Source: Endozoicomonas_A sp049275935 (lineage in GTDB: Bacteria; Pseudomonadota; Gammaproteobacteria; Pseudomonadales; Endozoicomonadaceae). From it: a stretch of 64,000 bases of DNA. The notes under the pieces were generated by a model that worked only from the letters and a program-made list of their open reading frames with translations, did not search any database and was not told the DNA's origin. The number at the start of each line of letters is the position of its first letter. The first letter of the stretch is position 1. The position numbers and the translations under genes were made by a program. Shown in pieces: positions 1 to 9,442 of the stretch. The stretch spans positions 1,364,001 to 1,428,000 of the forward strand of contig NZ_CP184830.1 in assembly GCF_049275935.1 (NCBI RefSeq). The letters are read 5' to 3'.

Positions 1-1
1 T

Positions 2-30
2 CAAAAAGGGAGGCGGGTTGATAAGCCGCC
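2..30 (-). terminator. Possible weak terminator
   Basis: Read leftward, a 5-bp GGCGG/CCGCC stem with a 9-nt loop (12-30) is followed three bases later by five Ts. It lies just past the stop codon of the leftward tail gene that ends at 75. The stem is short, so this may not terminate efficiently. Confidence 0.3.
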
Positions 31-74
31 CGGGTAAAGTTGAAGTCTTGTGTCTTCTCTGGAAAGTAGGCCAC

Positions 75-1265
75 TTAACTCTCCGGTACGATCTCGGGTA
101 TCACCGGGCCATGGGCCAGTGGACGAGTGTAGGGCTTGGCTTTGAATTGCGCGGTGCCAATGGCCTGAACACTGTCATCAAACCACCAAGTGGGTTCGGT
201 ACCGTCACCTGTACCAGCCACAGTGCAGATATAAACGTAGCCCTGGAAGCTGGCCGGACGGATTACATTGCCCACATCATAGGTGCTGTTGGCCAGCCAG
301 ACTTCGCCATAGTCATCCATGGCCACCACAATCACGGCTCCTTCGTAGGGGCTGGTGTCCAGGGAGTAACTGCCACTGATGCTGTCGCTGAGCACACTGT
401 TCAGAACGGCATGTTTTGTTTCCTGGCTGCCATCGACTGCCAGTTGTGCCTGGGTGATGGCAAAGACCTGGCGAGCTACTGGCAGATCGTCTTCCATGAC
501 GCTGCCCTGGATGCGGGTCGTGTTACCATTGCCTGGGATGATGATGCCACCGGCGCTGCCTGAAGAAGGTGGAGCGTTGGTGTCGGTCCAAACGACGTTG
601 GTGGCGTCGGTGTTAGTCCAGACTAGTTCGTATTCCTGACTGTTTGACTGGCCCTTAATCTTCAGTGGTGCATTGACATCTTCAAAGTCAGAAGTCCAAA
701 CTACCCCCGTACTATTAGGGATTAGTGGTGGTGCGACAGGTGGACTATCCCAGTCATCAGTGATGACCAATTTTGAGATCAGCACTCCCTTTGCATTCCC
801 GGTCGCTGTCGTATCTCCGCCCAGAATGACCTGGGTATATCGGTCAAAAATGCTGTACCTCCCGAATTTGGAGGATACGCTTTGGGCGACACCGTTATAG
901 TAAATATTAACTGCATTACTACCACCTCCTGAATCTCCCTGAACCACTATTTCAACCAGTTCGTCCATTGGGATGACGTTATCGCAGTATCCTCTCAGCA
1001 CTAATGTACTGTCTCGGGTGCCGTACACTTTGATCTGGCCATTCTCACAATAGATTCGGGTCTTATAGCGGGACGGGCTATTGTTGGAATCAGACAAGGT
1101 GGTCAGCAACGGGATGTTCTTGTCAGCATTGCTGCTGTCTATATAAATCAAAGCGTAGAAATAAAGCCTCCTGTTTGAGCCAAAATAAATACCTGCATTC
1201 TTATCCGTAACAGGACCTTCCAGCCGACCCAGAGTGTTCTCTTTAGCGAACCATATCCCTGCCAT
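75..1265 (-). CDS. Putative phage tail fibre / receptor-binding protein
   Basis: A 396-residue protein with no family I recognise. Its start codon abuts the stop of the very large tail protein upstream (1265), so the two are translationally coupled, and it is the last gene of the visible late operon. The N-terminal half looks like a beta-rich carbohydrate-binding-type fold (alternating hydrophobic strands, several tyrosines and glycines). The middle has Pro/Ser/Gly linkers around residues 180-240, and the C-terminal part resembles a carboxypeptidase-regulatory-like beta domain. The position after tape measure and tail-tip genes fits a tail fibre or host-recognition protein; this is inferred from context. 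Confidence 0.5.
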   Translation of the reverse strand: MAGIWFAKENTLGRLEGPVTDKNAGIYFGSNRRLYFYALIYIDSSNADKNIPLLTTLSDSNNSPSRYKTRIYCENGQIKVYGTRDSTLVLRGYCDNVIPMDELVEIVVQGDSGGGSNAVNIYYNGVAQSVSSKFGRYSIFDRYTQVILGGDTTATGNAKGVLISKLVITDDWDSPPVAPPLIPNSTGVVWTSDFEDVNAPLKIKGQSNSQEYELVWTNTDATNVVWTDTNAPPSSGSAGGIIIPGNGNTTRIQGSVMEDDLPVARQVFAITQAQLAVDGSQETKHAVLNSVLSDSISGSYSLDTSPYEGAVIVVAMDDYGEVWLANSTYDVGNVIRPASFQGYVYICTVAGTGDGTEPTWWFDDSVQAIGTAQFKAKPYTRPLAHGPVIPEIVPES

Positions 1266-4200
1266 CAGTCAGCATCCCCCCGAATCTGCAATGTGAACTG
1301 GTCACTGGTTTCTGTGCCCTGCCCGGCCAGCACAGTTCGACAGATCCACACCGGAGCCAGACAACCGTCTGTATCAAAACGAATAACATTGCCCACAGCC
1401 CATCCGGTTCCCCAACCCTCAGCTTTGATGGTGAAGTAAGGTGTACCAGTTTCCGGATTAATGGGTGCGGCATCAGCGGCAGTGGTGGCCGTATCAATAA
1501 TCCCGAGTTTCTCTTCCACAATCTGGAAGGCAGAGCCGGACGTGAAAATAATCGCCCACTTTCCGAAGATGGCTCCTTTGTTGGTCACCACCAATGGATA
1601 GTTAATGGTGTTGTACTGGGCAGTGGTGTTATCGCCGATGCGCTCATCGGTCCAGTTGGGATCGCCACCGTCCCAGACTTTCTGACTGAAGAAGTTGTGA
1701 ACCCTGGCTTGCAAGTCACCATAAACCACAGCACTGCTGACTTGGGTTTCATTGGCTGGTAAGTTCCAGGGCACCGGAGCGATGATGGTGATCTCGCCAT
1801 TTATCTGCACGTCGCTGGCCACGCTCATATGCTCGACCCGATCCTTGATGGTAAACGGCGCTGTCAGACTGTTGCTCTCTGCATCTTGTAGTAGGAGTGG
1901 ATCGGCAAAGGTGACGGTGCCTGCTTCACGATCCGTCGTGTATTGGGCTGGATCGAGGGTTTGGCCCTGGCTGTCCTCCACAGTGATCTCTGCCTGATGA
2001 TCCCGGTTCAGGGTGACCAGTTGGCCCGCTGTAGGTGTGCCTGCATCGGTGTTTTGGCGATGACTGATGACCACAATATCCCCCGGTCGATAAATCGGCA
2101 CCTGGCCATCGGGTGGCAGACGTACCGGGTCCAGACCGATCAGCTCGGCATCCAGTGGCAGGCTGGTTTCCACTATGCAGTTGTAGCGCACACTTTGAGG
2201 GATGACATAGATAGAATCGGTGCCGTTTGTGAAGGTCAGCTCACACCAGCCGGTGGTGGCATCCATGGTGCCCTGGACCTCTGAGGTGTTGATGTCGCCG
2301 TTAGAGTCTGAGGTGGCGGTGATGATCTCGGCATTATCCACACGCACTGCAGTGAGCTGAAGGCTTCCGGTCCGGATGGGTGCACCTGGTGTTCTAAAGG
2401 CGACCGCATCGACTTTAAAGCCACCGGAGATGGTGGCAGCCGCCTGCACTGTTGCCGTGTTGACGGTGCCAGAGGGATAGACGTCCAGTGTCGCCAAGCC
2501 TCCTGTGTAATCTATGGTTCCCACAGATGATCCGGCATTCGTCTGACTGCTGACGTTTTTGTACAGAACACCGTCACGGTCAAAGTAGAGCTCGCCATTC
2601 CACTCCAGAATGACACTGCCGGGCAGCAGTGGATCTTCAATCAGTGGCAGCAGGTCGATAGTCAGCTCTGGCGCACTCAGGGTATCGGTATTCGCCTGGT
2701 GGCTAAGGCTGTTGCTTTGCGCCTTGCTGGTCACTGTGTTGTCTGAGAAAACTTCGGTCTTGGTGGTGTTGGTGTAACTCAGTCGGTATTTGTAGACTTC
2801 TTTTCTGAGTGTGTACTCTGGATAGCTGTAGTTCTCTGTCGCCTGCAGAGTGAAGTCACCGGTCTGGTAATCAATCGTACCGGCAATATCACGCCAGTTA
2901 CCGCTACCATCGTCAGTGTAACTTTTAAATTGCTGAGACGTGGTCTGGTAGGTGGTGTAGTCACTGCTGCGACTGCTGGCATGCTGTGGCACATTACTTT
3001 GTCGATCCACCGAAAACTGAACCTGAACGGAGCCTGGCAAGAGAGGCGCACCCGCAATGGTGCCGGTTATTAAACCGGAACCATCCACTGTCACATCCAC
3101 AATGCCACCGGCTACTGCGCCTTCTTCGTACTGAATCTCGATCTCGGTGCCCTGATCTGGCAAGGCATTCAACACAAAGCCCAGCTCACCCGGGGCATAG
3201 TAGACACTGCCTGAGCCATCGCCCGTCAACAGGCCGTTGCCCTGATCAGTCAGGGTCTTGGTTTGCTCACTGGCCAGATAGGTGATGACGACACTGCCTG
3301 GCTTGATACCTGGCGAAGCAGTGGTGTGCCGAAACGAAAACTTATCCACCGCCACCGAGCCGGTTCGCAGGGTGATTTCATCATCCGCCTGGGTGATATA
3401 ACTGAATACCAGCTTGCTGTCAGGATCGGGCAAACCATCGAGAGTCACCGCCACGCTGCCAGTGCTGAAGTCCATAGTGCCTGAGCCTGATCCATCCAGC
3501 AGACCATTGCCCGGATCGCTCAGGTCTTGCCACTTGCCCAGAGAGATATAGCTCATCACCAAGGTGCCAGGCTTGGGCTTGGCCTCGGCAAAGTTGAAGG
3601 TGTAGTTAAAGCCCCGGTTCTGGGCGGTGATGTCCAGAGTGCCACTGATGGCGGCTCCGGTGATGCCAGTGGCAGGCTGGTATAGGGCAGTAGCCGTACT
3701 GGTATAGTAACTGCTGTTTCGCCAGACGTTCAGCTCACCACTTTCATAGTCAATGGTCAGGTTACTGTAGTTATTGGACCCGCTTTTGTGTACCAGCTGG
3801 CCGGTTTTGTCGTCTTCAAAGGTGCCGCCTTCTAACGACAGAGTCACGGTTCCTGGCAGTGCTCCCGTCTGCAGAAAGGCCCGGCTCTGGTTGCCAGAAA
3901 GATGCACAAAAGAGAGGCTGACATTGCGTTGTGCGGCAGAGGTGGCCACCATCCGTTTGGCGGTGTAGCCCCCGTACTGATCGACCACCGGACTTTCAAC
4001 CCGGGCGCTGGGCACCAGAGGCGAATAAACGCTGTTGACCTTCAGGGTCAGATCACCCTGTTTAATGGCTGCTTTCGTTGGCTGGATGCCGTAGTAGCGA
4101 GAAGTGTCTGCAATCTGTGTCGACTGCACCGAGGTCTTCGCTTCGCTGGCTCCTTGCCCGTCCACTGGCATGACGGTCCCCGCAGGTGTCGCAGTGCCAC

Positions 4201-4813
4201 CGGCAAAGCGATCAATCAGGGCCGCACTGATCTCCATATCCAGTCGCCGACGTTCAAAGTCGATATAGCTGCCTGCGCTGTAGGCATAGGTGAAGGTTTC
4301 GATGCGGTGTTCCACTTTGGTGATGCGGACGTACTGCTCCTTTTTGCTATCGCTGTTGTACAGCCGATAAACTTCCCCAATCTCCGGCAGGGCTTTTTCT
4401 TCTCGCTGAATGCCGACAATGCTGCGCTGACCCACCAGCTGATCACCCAAAAGTTCAAAACTGGCAGAAGTGCCTGGCACCACATAGGCTTCGATCCGGT
4501 CCCGGGCAGTATTGCGCTCATCAGTCTGGCTGTCGGTGTTGAACAGCAGCACACTGACGTTTTGATCATCCGGTGCATCGGTGAGGATTATATGGCTGCC
4601 GAGGTAGGCGTCATTGTTATTGGTGCTGATGCCTATGTAGGCTTTACGCAGGGCCACGTCACCGATGGTACGGTCAATCCGGGAGATGTCCTGAAAGAGG
4701 TTATTCACATTACCGTCGATCACGACAGTGCCTGTGGCCCGACCGCCACCATCTTGCTCGTCACTGAGACGCTGGCTTTCAAAGAGTTTCACATCATCGT
4801 TGTTAATGGGCAT
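1265..4813 (-). CDS. Large repeat-containing phage tail-tip/baseplate protein
   Basis: 1182 residues. The middle holds about six divergent copies of a 45-70 residue module, at roughly 320-366, 415-473, 504-562, 592-660, 730-790 and 814-860. Each opens with P-G-(S/T)-V or T-G-S-L, passes through a D-x-G-x-G or SGT(I/M)D segment and ends in a Y/STG strand, which suggests stacked beta-sandwich domains. Residues 1-260 are a non-repeated head domain and the last 300 residues another. Location between the tape measure and the fibre-like gene points to a central tail-tip or baseplate component. No enzymatic motif is seen. A terminator lies just upstream, so it may have its own promoter. Confidence 0.6.
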   Translation of the reverse strand: MPINNDDVKLFESQRLSDEQDGGGRATGTVVIDGNVNNLFQDISRIDRTIGDVALRKAYIGISTNNNDAYLGSHIILTDAPDDQNVSVLLFNTDSQTDERNTARDRIEAYVVPGTSASFELLGDQLVGQRSIVGIQREEKALPEIGEVYRLYNSDSKKEQYVRITKVEHRIETFTYAYSAGSYIDFERRRLDMEISAALIDRFAGGTATPAGTVMPVDGQGASEAKTSVQSTQIADTSRYYGIQPTKAAIKQGDLTLKVNSVYSPLVPSARVESPVVDQYGGYTAKRMVATSAAQRNVSLSFVHLSGNQSRAFLQTGALPGTVTLSLEGGTFEDDKTGQLVHKSGSNNYSNLTIDYESGELNVWRNSSYYTSTATALYQPATGITGAAISGTLDITAQNRGFNYTFNFAEAKPKPGTLVMSYISLGKWQDLSDPGNGLLDGSGSGTMDFSTGSVAVTLDGLPDPDSKLVFSYITQADDEITLRTGSVAVDKFSFRHTTASPGIKPGSVVITYLASEQTKTLTDQGNGLLTGDGSGSVYYAPGELGFVLNALPDQGTEIEIQYEEGAVAGGIVDVTVDGSGLITGTIAGAPLLPGSVQVQFSVDRQSNVPQHASSRSSDYTTYQTTSQQFKSYTDDGSGNWRDIAGTIDYQTGDFTLQATENYSYPEYTLRKEVYKYRLSYTNTTKTEVFSDNTVTSKAQSNSLSHQANTDTLSAPELTIDLLPLIEDPLLPGSVILEWNGELYFDRDGVLYKNVSSQTNAGSSVGTIDYTGGLATLDVYPSGTVNTATVQAAATISGGFKVDAVAFRTPGAPIRTGSLQLTAVRVDNAEIITATSDSNGDINTSEVQGTMDATTGWCELTFTNGTDSIYVIPQSVRYNCIVETSLPLDAELIGLDPVRLPPDGQVPIYRPGDIVVISHRQNTDAGTPTAGQLVTLNRDHQAEITVEDSQGQTLDPAQYTTDREAGTVTFADPLLLQDAESNSLTAPFTIKDRVEHMSVASDVQINGEITIIAPVPWNLPANETQVSSAVVYGDLQARVHNFFSQKVWDGGDPNWTDERIGDNTTAQYNTINYPLVVTNKGAIFGKWAIIFTSGSAFQIVEEKLGIIDTATTAADAAPINPETGTPYFTIKAEGWGTGWAVGNVIRFDTDGCLAPVWICRTVLAGQGTETSDQFTLQIRGDAD

Positions 4814-4837
4814 AGAAATTCCTTTTCTTTAGACGAA

Positions 4838-4865
4838 AAAAAACCACCCTAATGAGTGGTTTTTA
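4838..4865 (-). terminator. Rho-independent terminator (usable in both directions)
   Basis: Stem AAAACCAC (4840-4847) pairs with GTGGTTTT (4856-4863) around an 8-nt loop. On the leftward strand the hairpin is followed by a run of eight Ts. It sits between the 177-residue gene (stop at 4895) and the 1182-residue tail gene (start 4813), so it should cut leftward transcripts coming from the tape-measure region. Confidence 0.7.
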
Positions 4866-4894
4866 TGCTGGAGAAGGATTAAATAAGAATTCAA

Positions 4895-5428
4895 TTACCA
4901 GTACGGAGACCCTTCCAAATCTACTCCCTGCATTCTTATACGCATGGACGTAGTCTGCGTGATAACTTTATTTTCAAGCAAAAATGTTATCACCTCTTCT
5001 GAGTTCTTATTGGATAAATATTCCAGAGAAAGCCCTTTACCTTTCATCCGATTAACAATTGATTTGTACCACCTCACATCAACGCGAGCCCTTTCTTCGT
5101 CTGCATCCGAATTAGGATTTAACCTTGCCTCTGCTAAAGCAGTGTTGATTTCTTCCAGTTCTCTTTCCAACAACGATTTATCTGAAACAGATGTTGCAGT
5201 TGGCTGCAAGTTACTCTTTTTGGACTCTGGAGCTTCTTGTTTGGTTTCTTCTGGTTTTCTTTTGCAGGCTTTTTCAACTTTTCGAGATTCCCAAGAAGCA
5301 TCATTTTCAGGCGCTTCAGACTTCTCGGGTTCAGAAAATGTAACCGACTTTCCCTCTGTTTTCCTTATATCCATCAGCTGACTTCCTTGTTCTGCTAGTT
5401 CTGACAGTATAGTTGTCGAGATAACCAT
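4895..5428 (-). CDS. Unknown charged protein inside the tail module
   Basis: 177 residues, not recognised. The N-terminal two thirds are low-complexity and rich in Glu, Lys and Ser (about residues 25-85), followed by a predicted helical segment (about 85-130) and a short C-terminal helix-strand region. Its start codon lies two bases from the stop of the upstream tail gene, so it is in the operon, and a strong terminator follows it. The coding sequence is visibly more AT-rich than the neighbouring tail genes, which suggests recent acquisition. It could be cargo (a moron) or a fast-evolving tail accessory protein. Confidence 0.55.
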   Translation of the reverse strand: MVISTTILSELAEQGSQLMDIRKTEGKSVTFSEPEKSEAPENDASWESRKVEKACKRKPEETKQEAPESKKSNLQPTATSVSDKSLLERELEEINTALAEARLNPNSDADEERARVDVRWYKSIVNRMKGKGLSLEYLSNKNSEEVITFLLENKVITQTTSMRIRMQGVDLEGSPYW

Positions 5429-5429
5429 T

Positions 5430-5819
5430 TCATGTGCCTTGAACTACCAATAATCGAAGAGAGAGCTGATAAAAATGATGGTCATCAGGATATGCAGAAG
5501 GTAGAACCTGCCTTGCTTCAATTGGGCTACCGTTAGTTCGGTCAAAAATGACAGTAAATTGACGCCCATCAGGAAGTTTCAGAAGCATGCTTTTATTGGC
5601 TAATTCACTGAGAGACTGCAGTTCAACGACTGTTGAACGATCTACCCAACCGGCGTCCAAACCTCCCGATAACTCTATGGGTCTACCCGATTGTTTTGAC
5701 TGCTCCTGAACCAGCAGGCCTCCGGTCAGGCTGCGATCCTGGCTCTGCTCCACAGGGTTCCAGTCGAACTCATTAATCCATAACAAATCGTCGGGCAGTG
5801 TGATGGTATCCAGTGTCAT
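5430..5819 (-). CDS. Putative phage tail-associated protein
   Basis: 129 residues. Its start overlaps the stop of the tape-measure gene (ATGA-type junction at 5819), so it is translationally coupled. The N-terminus mentions hydrophobic strands (LPDDLLWINEFDW), then a section like phage proteins that adapt distal tail parts, ending in a beta-rich C-terminus. In many siphophages a short protein of this kind sits directly after the tape measure and joins tail tip to tube. The function is inferred from position. Confidence 0.55.
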   Translation of the reverse strand: MTLDTITLPDDLLWINEFDWNPVEQSQDRSLTGGLLVQEQSKQSGRPIELSGGLDAGWVDRSTVVELQSLSELANKSMLLKLPDGRQFTVIFDRTNGSPIEARQVLPSAYPDDHHFYQLSLRLLVVQGT

Positions 5820-8806
5820 CAGGCAGACCTCATTCCGGCATTTTTCAGAGCTTCCAGCAGTCGTTTTTCATCACCCGGCTTAACGCCGACATCCACCTGG
5901 CCGCCCGGATACTCCAGACGAATGACCTTCTCTGGTGATCTACTTTGGGTGGGCTGCCGAGGGCTTTGAATGAGTGATTTTTCCTGTTGAGCTTGCTGCT
6001 CCCTTTGCTTTTGCACTTTCTCTTGCTGCTGAAGCTCATACTGGCGCTGCTTCTCGGTCCGGATGGACTGATTAAGTGTGAGTGCTTTCTGCAGGTTACT
6101 CACTGCCTGTGAGTCACCGTCCTGTTTGGCGATGGCCAGCTCCAGCTCGAGGTCTTTCTTTCGGGCTTCATAGCGACGTTGCTCGATATCGCCCTGCCTA
6201 CCCTGAAGGCGATCCAGTTCATCCTGAAGGCTGTCCAGTGTGCCTTGGGTGCTGTCTGACAGCCGTTGCATACTGTCGTTGGCTTGCTCAATGGATTGAT
6301 TCAAACGATCCAGGTCTTGCTGGTCGAGCAGGTTCAGACTCTCAGCCAGGTGCTGACCATCGCTGGCCATCTGTTGGGCCGACACAGAGCCGTTTTCATA
6401 GCTCTGCACCAGGTCTTCCAGGGCGATCTTCTGCTCATAAAATTCAGCTCTTACTGAAGCGGCATTGGTCGCTGTATCCTTCATCCAGTGTCCGATGCCG
6501 GTGGTATCCAGTCCGACATTGGCAGTGGCCAGAGCCTGGAGTTCCTCTTTGGTTTCAGCCAGTGTTGCTTTCAGCTGTCCCAGCTCACCCAGGGTGTCAG
6601 TGGTATCGATCTGAGTAGCGCCTTGCATGTTGAGGAAAGTGTCTTCTGCCTGGGCGCTCAGACCGTAGAGTTCGGAGGTGATGTTGTTGTAAAAACCCAC
6701 TAAACCATTGAGTGTGCCGGATGCACGTTCTGCCCCCTGTGCCTGTTTATCACCGGCCTCATCCACGGCATCACCCAATGACCGGGCAGCCCCTGCTGCA
6801 GACCGGGCACCGTTTTCCAGCTCGGCCAGCTTCTCTCTGCTGGCCGCTAATGCTTCGTTGTATTGCTCTTGGGTCAGGGTACCGTCAGCGAAAGCTTGAG
6901 ACAGTTTTACGGCCAGATCAGCCAGCTCTGTGCGGGTTTCGGCAGCATTGATCTGTTTCAGGGCATCGGCGGCATCGCTGAAGGCTTTCTTGGCAGTTTG
7001 ACCGGATTCAAAGTAGACCGAGTTAAGTTTAACAACGTCTTCCTCGACGGACGCTGTCGTTTTCTGGCTCTCATTACGGATGGCTTGCTGGGTACTTTGG
7101 CTGGATTGAACAATCGCTTCACCCAGCGACTGCCAGCTGTTGTTAATATCCTGCACATCTTCTTTTACCGCTTCCCTGAAACCCGCTGACACCGCTTTCA
7201 GCGACTCACCAAAAGACTGGAGTTTTTGGGCCGACTCTGTCGCACCTAATGCATTCAACAGACTGCCCATCCCCCCGGAAACGGATGAGATAACTTCACT
7301 GAACACCAGACCAAAAGACTTAACAGCCAGGGTAAAGCCATTAAACAACAACTGGACAGCATTACCCGTCAGAGTAAAGGTATTGTTGAGACTGGCCAGA
7401 GTAGAAGCAATACGCTGACTCGCAGATTGAAAACTGGCCACCACACCGTCAAACGTCAGCCCGGTAAAGTTGGCTTTGATCGCTTCACCCATCTGCACAA
7501 ACGCATCGCTGATGGACTGAGCCAATCGAGACAAACGACCATCTTCAGACATAATACTGATCTGGTCGGAAAGGCTTTTGAGTTGATCCTTGGTATAAGA
7601 CAATGCGCCACTCTGGGCCACTTCATCCAGAAAGTTCTGCCAGCTGTCTTTCAGGTTGCTGACGTAACCGGACAACAGGGACATATTCTCAGCGGCAGCT
7701 CCGGCAGAGCTCTTGCCAATTTCCTCGATCAGCAGGGCAATGGTATCCCGACCCAGTTTGCCCGCTGTGGAGAGCTTCTGCAGTTCCTGAACATTTTTAC
7801 CAGTGGCTTTTTCCAGCAACTCCCAAACCGGAACACCCCGCTCTACCAGTTGCAGAATCTCTTCGCCCTGCAACTTCTGCTTGGCCCAGGCCTGCCCAAC
7901 CGCCAGGGAAATCCCATTCAGACGCTCCATGCCACCGCCCAGCTTGGAAGCCTGATCCACCATGGCCTGCATACTGCCGTCCATGGGATCAAGACCGAAC
8001 GCCTTCAGTCGTACAAATGCCTCCGCCACCTGCTCCAGTTGATAAGGCGTCTCACGGGTAAACTGCTTGATCCACTGAATGGCTCGTTCACCCTCAGCCA
8101 CCGAGCCCATCACAGAATTGAGCTGTACCCGCAAGCGCTCAAACTGATCCCCCGTTGCAAGCAGTCCCTGAATGGCCCGTTTGATGGTATATAAGCCAAC
8201 ACTGGCCGCCACCAGAGCGCCCAACCGCTGCGACAAACGCCCCATACTACCAGATGCCCGATCTGCATCTCGGGCTAACTGTCTGAAGCCGGAACGTTTG
8301 AAGGAGTGAGTGGAACTCTTGGCTTTGGCATCCAATTTCTGCAAAGCAGAAGCCGTCTCTTTCAGCTCCTTTTGCAAACGCTGCTGCTGAACAGACAGGT
8401 TTCGATTGGAAAGACCTGCCTGCTCCAGACTGCTGCGTAACCCTGACAGTTTCTGGCGCTGAGCCTGATAAGCTCGACTGGCTGAGACCACGGACTTACG
8501 AGCCGACTCCAGGGAACGCTGAAGGGATCGGGAAGGCTTCTCAGTCTGTTGAAACTCCCTGGCCAGTTTCTCTACCCTGGCTTCCGCTTCCCGGTATGAT
8601 TTGCCTGTATCTCGAACGGCTGCTGTCTGTTTTTGGAAAGACGACAGAAGACGATCTTGCTTCTGCAAATCAAACAGTTTTTGTTTGAGGGTTTGGGCTT
8701 CTTTGCGGAGGGACTCGAGGGAGGTTGCTGACTGGAGGACGGTTTTGGATAGGGAGTCTTTGGCTTTTAGTACCAGCCGAAGGGCGGATTCCTTGATGGT
8801 AGACAT
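5819..8806 (-). CDS. Phage tail tape measure protein
   Basis: 995 residues, long and helical. An N-terminal coiled coil (about 10-180) is rich in Gln, Leu and Ser. It is followed by the conserved tape-measure N-terminal domain (about 205-390), in which the protein runs through MGSVAEGERAIQWIKQF and a segment ending in LVERGVPVWELLEKATG. A hydrophobic stretch around 450-530 could insert into the host membrane during DNA ejection. A second coiled coil with a Gln-rich tail (about 800-960) follows. Length sets tail length; by the usual 0.15 nm per residue rule it would predict a tail near 150 nm. It is the longest helical gene in the late operon and precedes the tail-tip genes, as expected. Confidence 0.92.
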   Translation of the reverse strand: MSTIKESALRLVLKAKDSLSKTVLQSATSLESLRKEAQTLKQKLFDLQKQDRLLSSFQKQTAAVRDTGKSYREAEARVEKLAREFQQTEKPSRSLQRSLESARKSVVSASRAYQAQRQKLSGLRSSLEQAGLSNRNLSVQQQRLQKELKETASALQKLDAKAKSSTHSFKRSGFRQLARDADRASGSMGRLSQRLGALVAASVGLYTIKRAIQGLLATGDQFERLRVQLNSVMGSVAEGERAIQWIKQFTRETPYQLEQVAEAFVRLKAFGLDPMDGSMQAMVDQASKLGGGMERLNGISLAVGQAWAKQKLQGEEILQLVERGVPVWELLEKATGKNVQELQKLSTAGKLGRDTIALLIEEIGKSSAGAAAENMSLLSGYVSNLKDSWQNFLDEVAQSGALSYTKDQLKSLSDQISIMSEDGRLSRLAQSISDAFVQMGEAIKANFTGLTFDGVVASFQSASQRIASTLASLNNTFTLTGNAVQLLFNGFTLAVKSFGLVFSEVISSVSGGMGSLLNALGATESAQKLQSFGESLKAVSAGFREAVKEDVQDINNSWQSLGEAIVQSSQSTQQAIRNESQKTTASVEEDVVKLNSVYFESGQTAKKAFSDAADALKQINAAETRTELADLAVKLSQAFADGTLTQEQYNEALAASREKLAELENGARSAAGAARSLGDAVDEAGDKQAQGAERASGTLNGLVGFYNNITSELYGLSAQAEDTFLNMQGATQIDTTDTLGELGQLKATLAETKEELQALATANVGLDTTGIGHWMKDTATNAASVRAEFYEQKIALEDLVQSYENGSVSAQQMASDGQHLAESLNLLDQQDLDRLNQSIEQANDSMQRLSDSTQGTLDSLQDELDRLQGRQGDIEQRRYEARKKDLELELAIAKQDGDSQAVSNLQKALTLNQSIRTEKQRQYELQQQEKVQKQREQQAQQEKSLIQSPRQPTQSRSPEKVIRLEYPGGQVDVGVKPGDEKRLLEALKNAGMRSA

Positions 8807-8836
8807 AGTCCACTCCCTGAGTCAAACGCAATAAAG

Positions 8837-8866
8837 TTAACAGTTAGAACAAAAATGATCTAATAT
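8837..8866 (+). promoter_or_regulatory. Candidate promoter of the toxin-antitoxin pair
   Basis: TTAACA (8837-8842) and TAATAT (8861-8866) are separated by 18 bases, pointing rightward at the antitoxin start at 8904. The pair lies against the late operon, so it needs its own promoter; this is the best candidate by eye. Confidence 0.4.
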
Positions 8867-8903
8867 AAGACCTGCTTTTAGAACCAAATAAGGTACATTT
8901 ATC

Positions 8904-9155
8904 ATGAGACAGGTATTAGCAGATTGCTCGGCCAGTATTTCAGAGCTCAAGAAAAACCCGACAGCACTGCTGGCCCAGTCAGACGGTTCACCTATAGCAA
9001 TCCTTAATCACAATAAGCCAACGGCTTATCTGATTCCGGCAGAGACCTTTGAATGGTTAATGGATGCCCTGGATGACCAGGAGTTATCCAGACTGGTTGA
9101 GGAACGTCGTAAAGACCTGGATCAGGCTGTGGAAGTGAATCTGGATGACTTATAA
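8904..9155 (+). CDS. Antitoxin of RelB/StbD (Phd/YefM-like) type
   Basis: 83 residues. The N-terminal half matches the Phd/YefM-StbD fold: VLADCSASISELKKNP followed by ALLAQSDGSPIAILNHNKPTAYLIPAE, where the phrase SPIAILNHNKP is the usual DNA-binding/dimer core. The acidic C-terminus (RRKDLDQAVEVNLDDL) would wrap and neutralise the toxin. The next gene overlaps its end by 11 bases. Such antitoxins normally repress their own promoter. It is encoded rightward, against the flanking tail genes. Confidence 0.85.
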   Translation: MRQVLADCSASISELKKNPTALLAQSDGSPIAILNHNKPTAYLIPAETFEWLMDALDDQELSRLVEERRKDLDQAVEVNLDDL

Positions 9156-9432
9156 GCTCAAGTTCCTTCCGGCAGCTATGAAAGAATGGAACAAGCTGGC
9201 CTCTCCATTGCGTAACCAGTTTAAGAAAAAACTGGCAGAGCGTCTGGAGAACCCCCATGTTCCCTCGGCCAAACTGAAAGGCTACGACAACGTATACAAA
9301 ATCAAACTACGGACAGCTGGATATCGCTTGACATATGAAGTTATTGATAAGGAGATTGTTGTCTATGTATTAGCCATCGGCAAGCGAGACAAGGACGCTG
9401 TCTATAAGACCTTAAGAAAACGACGCCCATAA
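9145..9432 (+). CDS. Toxin of RelE/StbE family
   Basis: 95 residues, the usual length. Features of the RelE/ParE fold are visible: MTYKLKFLPAAMKEWNKL at the N-terminus, the AKLKGYDNVYKIKL strand, RTAGYRLTYEV and VVYVLAIGKRDKDAVYK near the C-terminus. The basic residues (YKIKLR, GYR, GKRDK) match those that contact mRNA in RelE-type ribosome-dependent endoribonucleases. It overlaps the antitoxin gene by 11 bases and is read from the same mRNA. Probable roles are prophage maintenance or abortive defence against other phages; neither is shown by the sequence. Confidence 0.85.
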   Translation: MTYKLKFLPAAMKEWNKLASPLRNQFKKKLAERLENPHVPSAKLKGYDNVYKIKLRTAGYRLTYEVIDKEIVVYVLAIGKRDKDAVYKTLRKRRP

Positions 9433-9442
9433 GCATCCTCCC

